NCBI GenBank assembly: GCA_014859685.1
Contig: JACUTU010000002.1
Span: 124,001 to 188,000, forward strand
Direction of reading: 5' to 3'
DNA: 64,000 bases
Source: Sulfurospirillum sp.
Lineage (GTDB): Bacteria; Campylobacterota; Campylobacteria; Campylobacterales; Sulfurospirillaceae
Shown here: positions 34,607 through 43,370 of the stretch, one piece after another
Layout of the letters: every line of letters begins with the position of its first letter
How positions within the stretch are numbered: position 1 is the stretch's first letter
Program-made: the position numbers and the translations under genes
The notes under the pieces: model-generated
Seen by the model: only the letters and a program-made list of their open reading frames with translations
Told to the model about the DNA's origin: nothing
The model's database searches: none

Positions 34607-35456
34607 TTTTATTTCTGATAGCTGCTATTGCTGCCGTTTGTAATATATTGAGTGTTTCACCTAAAGCTCCTCCAGAAGCTGCATACAGTTCTGCCAATAG
34701 CTTTTTATTCATATACAAGTTTGAAGCATTTTTCAAAGGCAACATTGCTTCAAATGTCGCTACAAATCTTCCAAAAGTTTCATCATTTTCCCATGGTTTT
34801 AATTCATAAGGTTTAAATCGTGATTTTGTCTGAGCATCTATAGTAACTGCGGCCAATGCATTTTCTGTCCCTGCTAAGATCATTGGTATGCCACTTTTAT
34901 TGCTTAGTGACTTCAAAGAAGCCATAAGCTGAGTCATTTTAGTATGAGCTCCATGCAAAACATTATGTATTTCATCTATTATGATGAGTTTTGTTTGCAT
35001 CAATTTGAGATAATAAAGTAAATCTTCCTCTTTCTTATGCACCTTTTCATTGTATTTCACAGAAACTCCGATACTGGCAAGTATGGCGGACAGTATTCTT
35101 GATTCTTCAGAAGACGGAGGAGCCTCTACATAAACGACAGGAATCATATTAATGATATCACCGTCTTCATCGGTGTATTCTCCAGGAAGGTGTGCTCTAC
35201 AAAATTTTTTTAGTATTGCTGTTTTTCCATTGTAACTTTCGCCGTACAATAACATTCCTTTTGGACGAATACTAATAGGCGCATTAAATATATCTTCAAT
35301 TTTTTGTAATACTTTATTTGCCAAAGGATAGTCAATCCACTTATCCCGCTGGATAAACTCAATCCTTTTCTCATCACTCATATGTAAATATTTATAAAGT
35401 TGCGGTGCCAGATTATTATTTGTAACAGTATTATCCATTTTATCATTCTCCATCAT
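34563..35456 (-). CDS. tnsC: TnsC/TniB-family AAA+ transposition regulator
   Basis: 297 residues from ATG 35456. An upstream in-frame ATG lies deep inside tnsB, while 35456 has GAGGTG ahead and overlaps the tnsB stop by only 14 nt. Walker A GESYNGKTA (about residues 72-80), Walker B LIIIDEIHNVLHG, sensor region GIPMILAGTENAL and an arginine-rich finger region are present. The size is that of TniB/short TnsC rather than the 555-residue Tn7 TnsC. It polymerises on target DNA and bridges TniQ to the transposase. Confidence 0.9.
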   Translation of the reverse strand: MMENDKMDNTVTNNNLAPQLYKYLHMSDEKRIEFIQRDKWIDYPLANKVLQKIEDIFNAPISIRPKGMLLYGESYNGKTAILKKFCRAHLPGEYTDEDGDIINMIPVVYVEAPPSSEESRILSAILASIGVSVKYNEKVHKKEEDLLYYLKLMQTKLIIIDEIHNVLHGAHTKMTQLMASLKSLSNKSGIPMILAGTENALAAVTIDAQTKSRFKPYELKPWENDETFGRFVATFEAMLPLKNASNLYMNKKLLAELYAASGGALGETLNILQTAAIAAIRNKNEKITIEEIQTALS

Positions 35457-37341
35457 CAAACACCTCAAATCCAAAAAGTTCTGGAGAGACTTGATTAGTT
35501 TCTTCTTCACTTGATTCTTGAATATACTCTTGCTGTATCTCTTTTTGTTTTATATCTATCTTTTTTTCTTCCTCTAGTTTTTTGCCAAGATGTTTTTTAG
35601 AACTCTTTTTTCTCCTTATTTTTTTAGATGCAATTACAGCTTTTTCTTCTGTGTTCTTCATCTTTTTATAGGCATTGAATACAACATTCGTATCAATTGA
35701 AAATCTTCCAGGTCCTTTTTCCTCTTTTATTTTTGAAATAGTGTCTCTTAGCTCTGAAAGATCTATTTTTGGATTAGTTATATTACGATATGGCACATCA
35801 AAATACTGCCTTAAATCAGGATCATAAAAATATATTTTACTGATGTCCCTTGGGTCCCTCTTGCATATAAAAAGTCTGCTCGCTCCTTTTTTACTTGCTT
35901 CCTGAGGTACAATCCATTTGCGTAATACATCTGAAAAATATGTCACATGATCAATAGTAATTCCATTTTTCTGAACGGTTCGTTCATAAGATGGAAGTAG
36001 TGAAAGCTTTAATAATTTTGAATTTTCGATGATTGCAGGCAATCCCGTACCAGGTTTACTACCAAGACCGAAAATCCCCTCATAATACTTTTCTTCAGGA
36101 GTCATTCCAATACCGCTATGCACTGTTTTATTATAGACATTTACTATGTATTCTGTCAGCCATTGTTCAAGTTCTGAAATAGTCATTGTCGCATTAGCTT
36201 CAGAATCGTAATTGCCTCTTTCATTTATATTTGAAAACGTAGTACCAGGAAGTGTATGTACTTCTTTTGAAATTGTTTTAATGACTCTCTCAACATGCCC
36301 GCCATAATAACTTCTTCCAACCGGACGCCAAACAAGTTCAATTGAGTACTGATCACAAAACTTTTTCAAATCAATAGAGCGGAACTCTTTAGCATTATCA
36401 GTCGCTATCATATTTGGTATGCCGTAAATCGGCCACTCTCCATCTACACTTACTTTCAAAAGGAAATCATCTTTTGGAAGGATCATATTTAAGATGCACT
36501 GTCCTGTATTAAAAAACCCTGGCGGTTCAAAAGAAAGATAAAAACCAGCGATCATTCTGCTGAATACATCAATAGCAACAGTTATATAAGGTCTACCTAT
36601 ACTTTTTCTTTCGTTGTCATCTACCAACATAATATCTAGTTTCGTATGATCTATCTGTACCTGCTGTAAAGGGAATGTACCATATGGATTTTTATCAGGC
36701 AGTCCTCGCGTATCACTTACCTTTTTCAATTCTCTTTTTTTAGTTATAAGTTTTGGATCAATTTTCTTAACACGGTTTCGAATGGTATTTATATGAGGAA
36801 TTGGCAGTCCAGCTTGAGAAAACTTCTCTACAATATCCCTGTATATGACTTTTAAGGAATATTTTTGAGGATTGAGGTATTTTTCCTCCGTAACTTTAGA
36901 AATAATACTTTCCTCTTCTTCACCAAGCCTGCCTTTATTTACTCCGCCTCTTCTTTTGTAATTTGGGATTAGTGAACTGATTGTACCTGATGATTTATAT
37001 ATAGATATCCAACGATATAGAGTCGGCATGCTAACATTAAACTCTTCAGCTCTTTTTTTGACATCTTCTGTAGTATTAAGCGAATCACCTACAAATGGTT
37101 CTATTATTTTAAACCGTTCATTGGCTATTGTCCAAGATTTATCATCTACTATAGATATATCAATCTCTTTTTTTCGTTCTTCTTGCTGTGCTTTTAAATA
37201 AATAACTTTAAGAACTTTTAACTCATATGGGGGATCTAGTTCTTTGCCTAAGACTTCTTTTGTAGATATCGGTTTTGTGATTTTGTATGCCTTATTTTCA
37301 AAATAAACAATTGAACCTATTTTTAGAGATATCTTATTCAT
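35443..37341 (-). CDS. tnsB: TnsB-family DDE transposase
   Basis: 632-residue transposase with N-terminal DNA-binding helices (VSMPTLYRWISIYKSSG, about 103-119), a second HTH region near 160-200, and a retroviral-integrase catalytic core. The triad reads Asp231 (QVQIDHTKLD), Asp315 (IATDNAKEF) and Glu351 (GGHVERVIK), with 35 residues between the last two. A Mu-C-like beta-barrel and a Lys-rich tail that would contact TnsC follow. Its start overlaps the tnsA stop as TGATG. It performs the 3' cleavage and strand transfer. Confidence 0.93.
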   Translation of the reverse strand: MNKISLKIGSIVYFENKAYKITKPISTKEVLGKELDPPYELKVLKVIYLKAQQEERKKEIDISIVDDKSWTIANERFKIIEPFVGDSLNTTEDVKKRAEEFNVSMPTLYRWISIYKSSGTISSLIPNYKRRGGVNKGRLGEEEESIISKVTEEKYLNPQKYSLKVIYRDIVEKFSQAGLPIPHINTIRNRVKKIDPKLITKKRELKKVSDTRGLPDKNPYGTFPLQQVQIDHTKLDIMLVDDNERKSIGRPYITVAIDVFSRMIAGFYLSFEPPGFFNTGQCILNMILPKDDFLLKVSVDGEWPIYGIPNMIATDNAKEFRSIDLKKFCDQYSIELVWRPVGRSYYGGHVERVIKTISKEVHTLPGTTFSNINERGNYDSEANATMTISELEQWLTEYIVNVYNKTVHSGIGMTPEEKYYEGIFGLGSKPGTGLPAIIENSKLLKLSLLPSYERTVQKNGITIDHVTYFSDVLRKWIVPQEASKKGASRLFICKRDPRDISKIYFYDPDLRQYFDVPYRNITNPKIDLSELRDTISKIKEEKGPGRFSIDTNVVFNAYKKMKNTEEKAVIASKKIRRKKSSKKHLGKKLEEEKKIDIKQKEIQQEYIQESSEEETNQVSPELFGFEVFDDGE

Positions 37342-38000
37342 CAGATGCCTTTTTTAACTATTGAATTCATTGTCAGTTCACTGCTTTTAAAGTCGGTCTT
37401 TAACTTTCCATCAAACATCATCTTCCAAATTAATGGTAATTGTTTGGCTTGCTCATACCTACTTATACTTAGCTCACTTAATAAATCCACAACACTTATG
37501 ATACCAACAGATTGAACTATCTTAGTAATTATGTCAATCTCTTTCTTAGTTAATTGTATAGATGCAAAAGAGTATAAGAAAATAAAATTTTGAAGTTTTA
37601 TAGGAGATATCTCTTTTTCAGTGAATATTTCAAATATCATATTGTGATTTTTTGCATACTCATTCGCCGCTTCAAATCTTGCCGAAAATTCTTGTACATT
37701 TTTGTCCAAATCATCTGTGTACTTAACTTCGATTAATTTTTTCTTTCCTTTTTTATATGAAACAAGACAATCTGGATGATATGACCTTTTTCTACCTTGC
37801 ACAAAATATTCGATCTTTACAGGCTGCTCAAGATAACTATCTACAGTATCATCAAATTCCAGAGATAAAAACAACTGCTTCTCCAATAACGATTCAAAAG
37901 CCATACTTCTATCGTTCTTGATACTTGGGAAATACCCTGTAACTGATCTGAATGTTTTTTTGAGTTTTCGTTTTGGTATACTATTTTGAATATTTGTCAT
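37341..38000 (-). CDS. tnsA: TnsA-family endonuclease
   Basis: 219 residues, a restriction-endonuclease-like fold that makes the 5' cuts for cut-and-paste transposition. The catalytic set is visible as Glu36 (MAFESLLEKQL), Asp77 (YHPDCLV) and Glu91-x-Lys93 (LIEVKYTDD), followed by a C-terminal winged-helix region (about 140-205). First gene of the tnsA-tnsB-tnsC-tniQ operon. A TATAAT-like -10 lies about 30 nt upstream, and a candidate transposon end lies just beyond it. Confidence 0.92.
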   Translation of the reverse strand: MTNIQNSIPKRKLKKTFRSVTGYFPSIKNDRSMAFESLLEKQLFLSLEFDDTVDSYLEQPVKIEYFVQGRKRSYHPDCLVSYKKGKKKLIEVKYTDDLDKNVQEFSARFEAANEYAKNHNMIFEIFTEKEISPIKLQNFIFLYSFASIQLTKKEIDIITKIVQSVGIISVVDLLSELSISRYEQAKQLPLIWKMMFDGKLKTDFKSSELTMNSIVKKGI

Positions 38001-38040
38001 ACTTACACCTTTAATATTATTATATATTGTAAATTCTTAA

Positions 38041-38067
38041 ACTATTCAAGTTAAACTGCGCTCCAAC
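38041..38067 (-). repeat. Candidate right end of the Tn7-like module upstream of tnsA
   Basis: Read on the reverse strand from 38067, the sequence begins TGTTGGAGCGCAGTTTAAC. It starts with the TGT typical of Tn7-like ends and shares TTGGAGCG with the cluster beside tniQ in inverted orientation. In Tn7 the right end lies just upstream of tnsA, as here. The inverted match is only 8-12 nt, and no 5-nt target duplication could be paired, so this remains a candidate. Confidence 0.4.
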
Positions 38068-38121
38068 AAGACATGTTATATACATAAATAATTATGTAAT
38101 AACATATATAAAATATATTAA

Positions 38122-38167
38122 ACATATTAATATTGTAAATTACATATTAATAAGCTATAATACATAT
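38122..38167 (+). promoter_or_regulatory. Promoter and direct-repeat operator of the putative defence operon (leaderless start)
   Basis: TTGTAA (38133-38138), a 17-nt spacer and TATAAT (38156-38161) precede ATG 38168 by only 6 nt, so the transcript should start at or next to the start codon. Two perfect 11-nt direct repeats ACATATTAATA (38122-38132 and 38142-38152) lie 20 nt apart, two helical turns, on both sides of the -35. This is a plausible operator for the HTH protein encoded immediately downstream. Confidence 0.6.
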
Positions 38168-38401
38168 ATGAAATATACTCTGTTTAAAAAAAAATTATTA
38201 CTAGCAAGTTTAACGCCGGAAGATTTTTCTAATATCTCAAATATACCTATTTCAACAATCAATGGATGGGGAACAACGAGACAAAATAAAAAAACGCCAG
38301 CATGGGTTGAATCTTTTTTAGATATATATATTGAAAATAAAAATAATAAAATAATTATTGAAGACTTAAAAAGGGATATACGAAATTATGGGAAAAATTA
38401 A
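38168..38401 (+). CDS. Small HTH-like regulator of the putative defence operon
   Basis: 77 residues. LTPEDFSNISNIPISTINGW (residues 15-34) has the spacing of a helix-turn-helix, followed by TPAWVESFLDIYIEN, as in many small Xre-like or phage-type regulators. First gene of the operon, overlapping the DUF4007 gene by 14 nt. It appears to be translated from a leaderless mRNA whose promoter is flanked by direct repeats, so it probably autoregulates the unit. Assignment rests on the helical pattern and position. Confidence 0.6.
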   Translation: MKYTLFKKKLLLASLTPEDFSNISNIPISTINGWGTTRQNKKTPAWVESFLDIYIENKNNKIIIEDLKRDIRNYGKN

Positions 38402-39239
38402 AACATCATTTTCAGGGCATGATAAATTTGATTGCAAAATTGATTGGGTTACGAAAGCATTAAAAGCTTACAAAGAAGACAATACAATATTTTTGCCATC
38501 AAATGTTGAAAGTAGCATTTCTAAACTTGGGCTTGGTGTCAATATGATTAAATCACTGAACCATTGGATGAAAGCCATTGGTTTAATTGATAATAACAAC
38601 CTTACAGAACTAGGCAATATTATTTTAGAAAAAGATCCTTTTTTTGAAAATAATAATACAATCTGGCTTTTACATTGGAATTTAGTCAAAAAAATTGAAA
38701 CAGCCACTTTATACAATCTTTATTTTAATAAATTTTATTTCAACAAATTTACAAAGCAAGAGTTACTTGAGCAATTAATTCATTGGGTACAAAAGCACAA
38801 TATTAACATATCGCCAACAACATTAAAGTCTGACATAGAAGTATTTCTAAAGATGTATACATTTAATAACAAAAATAATATTACCATGAGTTTATTTTCT
38901 GATTTACGCATTCTTAGTAAACATAATGATATATACAATCTAAACATTAACAATACAGCCTCTTTTTCTGATGATGTCTTTTTATATGTCTTAAATGATT
39001 ATTTAGAAATCAAATATCCAAATGGTATACACTCAATTTCAATTGATGATATTCAAAGGGGCACTATTAGCATACAGAAGTCTTTATGTATGCATGAAAA
39101 TTTATTATTCTCGAAAATACATAACTTAAACAGTTTAACAGATAATAAAATGTCATATTCTGAGGCTGCTGGAATTAAACAAATATACATAGTAGAACAG
39201 TTATCTAAAGCTGAGTTACTAAAAAAAATATATTCTTAA
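38388..39239 (+). CDS. DUF4007 family protein
   Basis: 283 residues matching the DUF4007 pattern well: FSGHDKFDCKIDWVTKAL (residues 6-23), LGLGVNMIKSLNHWMKAIGL (about 48-67), LTELGNIIL, and NNTIWLLHWNL (about 90-100). DUF4007 genes are typically found with DndC/BrxP-like PAPS-reductase proteins and large ATPases in phosphorothioation or BREX-type-4 neighbourhoods, and the same partners follow here. Its molecular role is not established; DNA binding is a common proposal. It overlaps the upstream HTH gene by 14 nt and precedes the ATPase gene by 9 nt. Confidence 0.85.
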   Translation: MGKIKTSFSGHDKFDCKIDWVTKALKAYKEDNTIFLPSNVESSISKLGLGVNMIKSLNHWMKAIGLIDNNNLTELGNIILEKDPFFENNNTIWLLHWNLVKKIETATLYNLYFNKFYFNKFTKQELLEQLIHWVQKHNINISPTTLKSDIEVFLKMYTFNNKNNITMSLFSDLRILSKHNDIYNLNINNTASFSDDVFLYVLNDYLEIKYPNGIHSISIDDIQRGTISIQKSLCMHENLLFSKIHNLNSLTDNKMSYSEAAGIKQIYIVEQLSKAELLKKIYS

Positions 39240-39248
39240 AGGACAACT

Positions 39249-42200
39249 ATGTTTTCATACAAAAAATACATTACTTTAAATAACAGATTTAATAAATCCA
39301 CAAATATAATGTATGATAATGAAGATTGTACTTATTATATAATTACAAAATCTACTCAAGATACATTAAAAACTTTATTTAGAACAAACTATCATAACTC
39401 TATTGCTTTAATTGGACCATTTGGATGTGGAAAATCATCTTTACTCTTATACATTAATACTCTTTTATCAAATAATCAAGATACTCAAACTTGTTTGGAA
39501 ACATTACAAAAAGCTGATAATGAACTATTTTTTCAATATAAAAACTTTATTTTAAATAGAACATTTTTTAAAATTAAACTTGTTGGAGAGCATACATCAT
39601 TTAAAGCACAAATAAAAAATAGTTTACTTCAATATACTGAGTTAAAGCAAACATACAAATATCTTAATAAAAATAAAGAGTTTCAGCTAAGTAAAGCTCT
39701 AGACTTTCTTGATAGCGACATCTCTGACAGCAAATATAGTGATGTCATCTTTTCTATTGATGAATTCGGGAAGTTTATTGAGTATGGATTTGATGATTTA
39801 AATACAAATGATATATTTGATTTACAAACTTTATCAGAGTTTATTAATAAAAAAAGCAACTATAAGTTAATTATCTCTCTTCATAAATCTTTTAGTGAAT
39901 ACTCAAGTTCTGATTTAAAAGAAATTACTTATACTGACTGGGAAAAAATCCAAGGTCGTTTTGAAACTATAGTCTTTAAAGATGACTATTATGAAATGCT
40001 TAATATATTTAAAGAAACAATAGTTACACAAAAGTCAAAACATATAAAACAAAGCACAGAAATTATTCACAATATTTGTAATAGTAGTGCATTAGAAAAT
40101 ACTATTTTTAGCCATCAATATGAAGAATTATTTGAAAAAATTGTCCCGCTACACCCTTTTTCTGCAATTGTTATCTCAGAAATTTTTACAAAGTACTTTC
40201 AAAATCAACGTTCGGTTTTTTCATTCTTATTCTCATCAGAACCAAATGCTTTTCAAGAATTTATTGAACAAGAACAAAGTAAACCTATACTGTATTCATT
40301 AAGTAATTTATATGATTATGTGACTTATTTATTAAAAGTCTATTCCATTCTATTGCCAGATAAAGAGTTGTGGTACATATCAGAACATCAATTACAAAGT
40401 GAATTAATTAGCAATGATATAAGGAAAGACATAATAAAAACCATTGGATTAGTGCAGTCTTTCAAACTATCCAATATCATTAAAATAGATAATAAGTATC
40501 TTGTGTTAGCGCTGGTTGATAGATATGAAACAGCTGAAATAATTAAAAATATTCAAGAGTTAGTAGAAAAAAATATTTTAGTATTTCAAGAACAAACACA
40601 ATCTTTTTCATTACTAGAAGATTCTAATATAGATATTAATAAAGAATTGAAAAATCGTATATCTACTAACAGAAATATTGACTATGAAAAATTTTTAAAT
40701 GAGTATAACTCAAGCAAGTTTGTAATTGCTAAAAGATATTTTACAGAATATGGTAATAAAAAAAGTTTTGAAAAAATTTATATTATTTCAGATAATACTT
40801 CACTTCTTCAAGATTATAAAATCTTTTTTAGTACAAGTACATCTAAAGAGCTGTTAAATATAAGTAAAGAAAACAAAAAATCAATATTTTTTGAACTTAA
40901 TCATGTGGAAAAAATTAAAGATTTAATAAAAAAAATATATGCTTTAAATGAGATTCAAGAAGAGTTTAGTTCAATTACAAGTGTAAATACCAAAACAATA
41001 ATCAGTAATATGATTAATGACTATTCTAATGTACTAGAAAAAACTCTTGAAGAGAGTTATATAAATGATTTTATAATATATAATGGGACTAAATACAAAT
41101 ATAGTTCTCAGCAGCTACAAAAACTTCTAAGTGAAATAGTTGAACACTATTATTCAGATAGTCCAATACTAAATAACTACACTTTTACACATAGTTTTGT
41201 TAATAAAGGTGTTAGTACAACTAGTATAAAAAACTTATTTAAAGCAATGCTTGAAAATAGTCATATAGAAAATCTAGACATTGATAAATTTCCACCAGAA
41301 AAAGCATTATATTTATCAGTCATCAAACCTTCAGGCATTCATAACTACAATCAAACAAAAAGAGCTTGGGAGTTGTCATCACCTAACAATAATTTAAACT
41401 TTGAAAATGTATGGCAATTTATAAAAAAGTCGATAAATTCTAAAACATCAGTTGAGTCTTTAATCCAGAAGTTGGAAAAAGAACCTTTTGGTCTTAATAC
41501 AAGCAGTTCATTATTGATAATTTCACTATTTATTATAGTCAATAATGATCACATAAATGTTATAAGAGAAAATACATATACCTATAGTCTGACATTAGAT
41601 CTACTTATGAATATGTGGAAAGCTCCAAAAAAATATGAACTTCAATTAATAAAGCTTTCAAAAGAACAAGAGGCTCTCTTTACAGCTTATGTCAAAATAA
41701 CAACTGATTTATCTGATTATAGTTATTCAAAAGATAAAGTTCTATCTATCATCAAAGTTTTACACACTAAATTTTCATCTTTACCACAGTTTGCTAAAAA
41801 TACTAAAAAACTTTCTCAAGAAGCAATCGCTTTAAGAAGCGCTCTTATTTCAATGAAAGATCCCATTGAAGCATTTTTCACTTTGTTCCCTACAGCTCTA
41901 GGGTATAACTCTTTAGAAAAAATTGACAATACTGAGTTTATTCATAAATTCAAAAGTGCATTTAATGAAATCGCTCTCATATATAAAAGTGAGTTAAGTT
42001 CATTAGAAAACTTTATAGCAAGTATTTTTCATTTACAAACACATAGTTTTCCATATGCAGATAAACTAGTTGAAATTTCCAATAAACTATCAGATATCGA
42101 GATGTTAGATACGAGAACAAAAGCTATGCTCAGAAGTTTTGTATATTCAAATAGCTTAGTTGAGCTAATAGACAATATTTCTGTTATTCTTATAAATAAA

Positions 42201-42506
42201 AAACTTCATGAATGTTATGATAGTGATATAGAAAGTTTAAAACTGAAGTTAGAATCATCTGTTAATCAAATTTTATCAAAATTAGAATTGACTGATATAT
42301 CAAACACTACTAATGAGGTAAGAAAAGTATCATTGCAGTCAATAGAAAAGGATTTTAACAAAATAATTTCTATTAACAGAAAAAAATTAGATACAATAAC
42401 TTTAAAAGTACTGGAAATTAAAAAAATGATACCTAAAGAATATACATACGATGAAAAATTATACCTTATATCTCAGCTGTTAAATGAAGAGTTTACAAAT
42501 GAATAA
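39249..42506 (+). CDS. Large P-loop ATPase (BrxC/PglY-like by context)
   Basis: 1085 residues, no membrane segment. Walker A GPFGCGKSS (about residues 56-64), Walker B FSIDEFGKFIEYG (about 165-177) and a sensor-like KLIISLHKS (about 207) place an AAA/STAND-type ATPase in the first 400 residues. The remainder is helical with no recognised domain. Size and layout (N-terminal ATPase, long helical tail) resemble BrxC/PglY of BREX systems, but similarity cannot be measured here. Neighbouring DUF4007 and PAPS-reductase genes support a role in a DNA-modification-linked defence complex. Confidence 0.7.
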   Translation: MFSYKKYITLNNRFNKSTNIMYDNEDCTYYIITKSTQDTLKTLFRTNYHNSIALIGPFGCGKSSLLLYINTLLSNNQDTQTCLETLQKADNELFFQYKNFILNRTFFKIKLVGEHTSFKAQIKNSLLQYTELKQTYKYLNKNKEFQLSKALDFLDSDISDSKYSDVIFSIDEFGKFIEYGFDDLNTNDIFDLQTLSEFINKKSNYKLIISLHKSFSEYSSSDLKEITYTDWEKIQGRFETIVFKDDYYEMLNIFKETIVTQKSKHIKQSTEIIHNICNSSALENTIFSHQYEELFEKIVPLHPFSAIVISEIFTKYFQNQRSVFSFLFSSEPNAFQEFIEQEQSKPILYSLSNLYDYVTYLLKVYSILLPDKELWYISEHQLQSELISNDIRKDIIKTIGLVQSFKLSNIIKIDNKYLVLALVDRYETAEIIKNIQELVEKNILVFQEQTQSFSLLEDSNIDINKELKNRISTNRNIDYEKFLNEYNSSKFVIAKRYFTEYGNKKSFEKIYIISDNTSLLQDYKIFFSTSTSKELLNISKENKKSIFFELNHVEKIKDLIKKIYALNEIQEEFSSITSVNTKTIISNMINDYSNVLEKTLEESYINDFIIYNGTKYKYSSQQLQKLLSEIVEHYYSDSPILNNYTFTHSFVNKGVSTTSIKNLFKAMLENSHIENLDIDKFPPEKALYLSVIKPSGIHNYNQTKRAWELSSPNNNLNFENVWQFIKKSINSKTSVESLIQKLEKEPFGLNTSSSLLIISLFIIVNNDHINVIRENTYTYSLTLDLLMNMWKAPKKYELQLIKLSKEQEALFTAYVKITTDLSDYSYSKDKVLSIIKVLHTKFSSLPQFAKNTKKLSQEAIALRSALISMKDPIEAFFTLFPTALGYNSLEKIDNTEFIHKFKSAFNEIALIYKSELSSLENFIASIFHLQTHSFPYADKLVEISNKLSDIEMLDTRTKAMLRSFVYSNSLVELIDNISVILINKKLHECYDSDIESLKLKLESSVNQILSKLELTDISNTTNEVRKVSLQSIEKDFNKIISINRKKLDTITLKVLEIKKMIPKEYTYDEKLYLISQLLNEEFTNE

Positions 42507-43356
42507 AGAACTACATGTTTTATCAATTTCTGGTGGAAAAGATAGTGCTGCTTTGGCTGTATATTTAAAAGAAAAATATCCTGACAGAGAATTCAAATAT
42601 CTTTTTTTTGATACTGGAGAAGAATTACAAGACACTTATGATTATTTACATAAAATCGAATCTATTTTAGGTATAGAAATAGAACATAAAAAGCCTGAAC
42701 AATCTTTTAACGATATGTTAAAACTATACTTCAATGAATACCTACCTTCTCCACAAAAAAGGTGGTGTACTATCGAAATGAAATTAAAAATATTTTTAAA
42801 AGAAATGAAAAAATTTCAAGATTATACAATATATAACTATGTTGGAATTCGAGCTGATGAAAATAGAGAAGGGTTAACCCCAACAGAAGAAAATATAACA
42901 ACTGTAATGCCTTTTAAAGAAGATGGTATCACATTGAATGATGTTAAAAGAATTTTAAATGATGCTCATATAGGCCTACCAAAGTATTATGATCCAATTT
43001 ATGATCCAAAGTACGACATAACATATAATAGGACTCGTTCGGGTTGTTATTTTTGTTTTTTCATGAAACAAATAGAATGGGTATGGTTATATGAAAAAAG
43101 ACCCAATGAATTTAAAAAAGCAATGGAATTTGAAAAGTCTGGTTATACTTGGATACAAGACATGCCACTTTCAGAGCTTATAAAGCCAGAAAATATAGAT
43201 AGGATTAAAAAATCTTACAAAAAAATGGAAGAGATAAAAAAGAAACAGCCAATTAAAAATGGAACTATGATGCAAGAAATGTCATTTATGTCAAAACATG
43301 ATCAAATGATTGAAGATATAGAAAAAGACAAACTGTGTACTATGTGTACACTATAA
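42499..43356 (+). CDS. PAPS-reductase-family protein (DndC/BrxP-like)
   Basis: 285 residues. The PP-loop SISGGKDSAALAVYL (residues 9-23) binds ATP as in adenylating sulfurtransferases. Four cysteines fit an iron-sulfur site as in DndC: KRWCTIEMK (about 92), the pair RSGCYFCFF (about 179-187), and a C-terminal CTMCTL pair. DndC activates the DNA backbone for sulfur insertion, and the BREX-type-4 protein BrxP is a relative. ATG 42499 is preferred (GAAGAG ahead, 8-nt overlap with the ATPase stop); an in-frame ATG lies at 42484. A cysteine desulfurase to supply sulfur is not encoded nearby and would come from the host. Confidence 0.85.
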   Translation: MNKELHVLSISGGKDSAALAVYLKEKYPDREFKYLFFDTGEELQDTYDYLHKIESILGIEIEHKKPEQSFNDMLKLYFNEYLPSPQKRWCTIEMKLKIFLKEMKKFQDYTIYNYVGIRADENREGLTPTEENITTVMPFKEDGITLNDVKRILNDAHIGLPKYYDPIYDPKYDITYNRTRSGCYFCFFMKQIEWVWLYEKRPNEFKKAMEFEKSGYTWIQDMPLSELIKPENIDRIKKSYKKMEEIKKKQPIKNGTMMQEMSFMSKHDQMIEDIEKDKLCTMCTL

Positions 43357-43370
43357 ATACAGGTGGTTTA

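Noticed and set aside
38059-38075. ACATGT near 38071 as a copy of the iterated palindrome
   Set aside because: Only the six-base core is present (GACATGTT); island copies with the six-base core alone are about as frequent as chance allows and were not counted.
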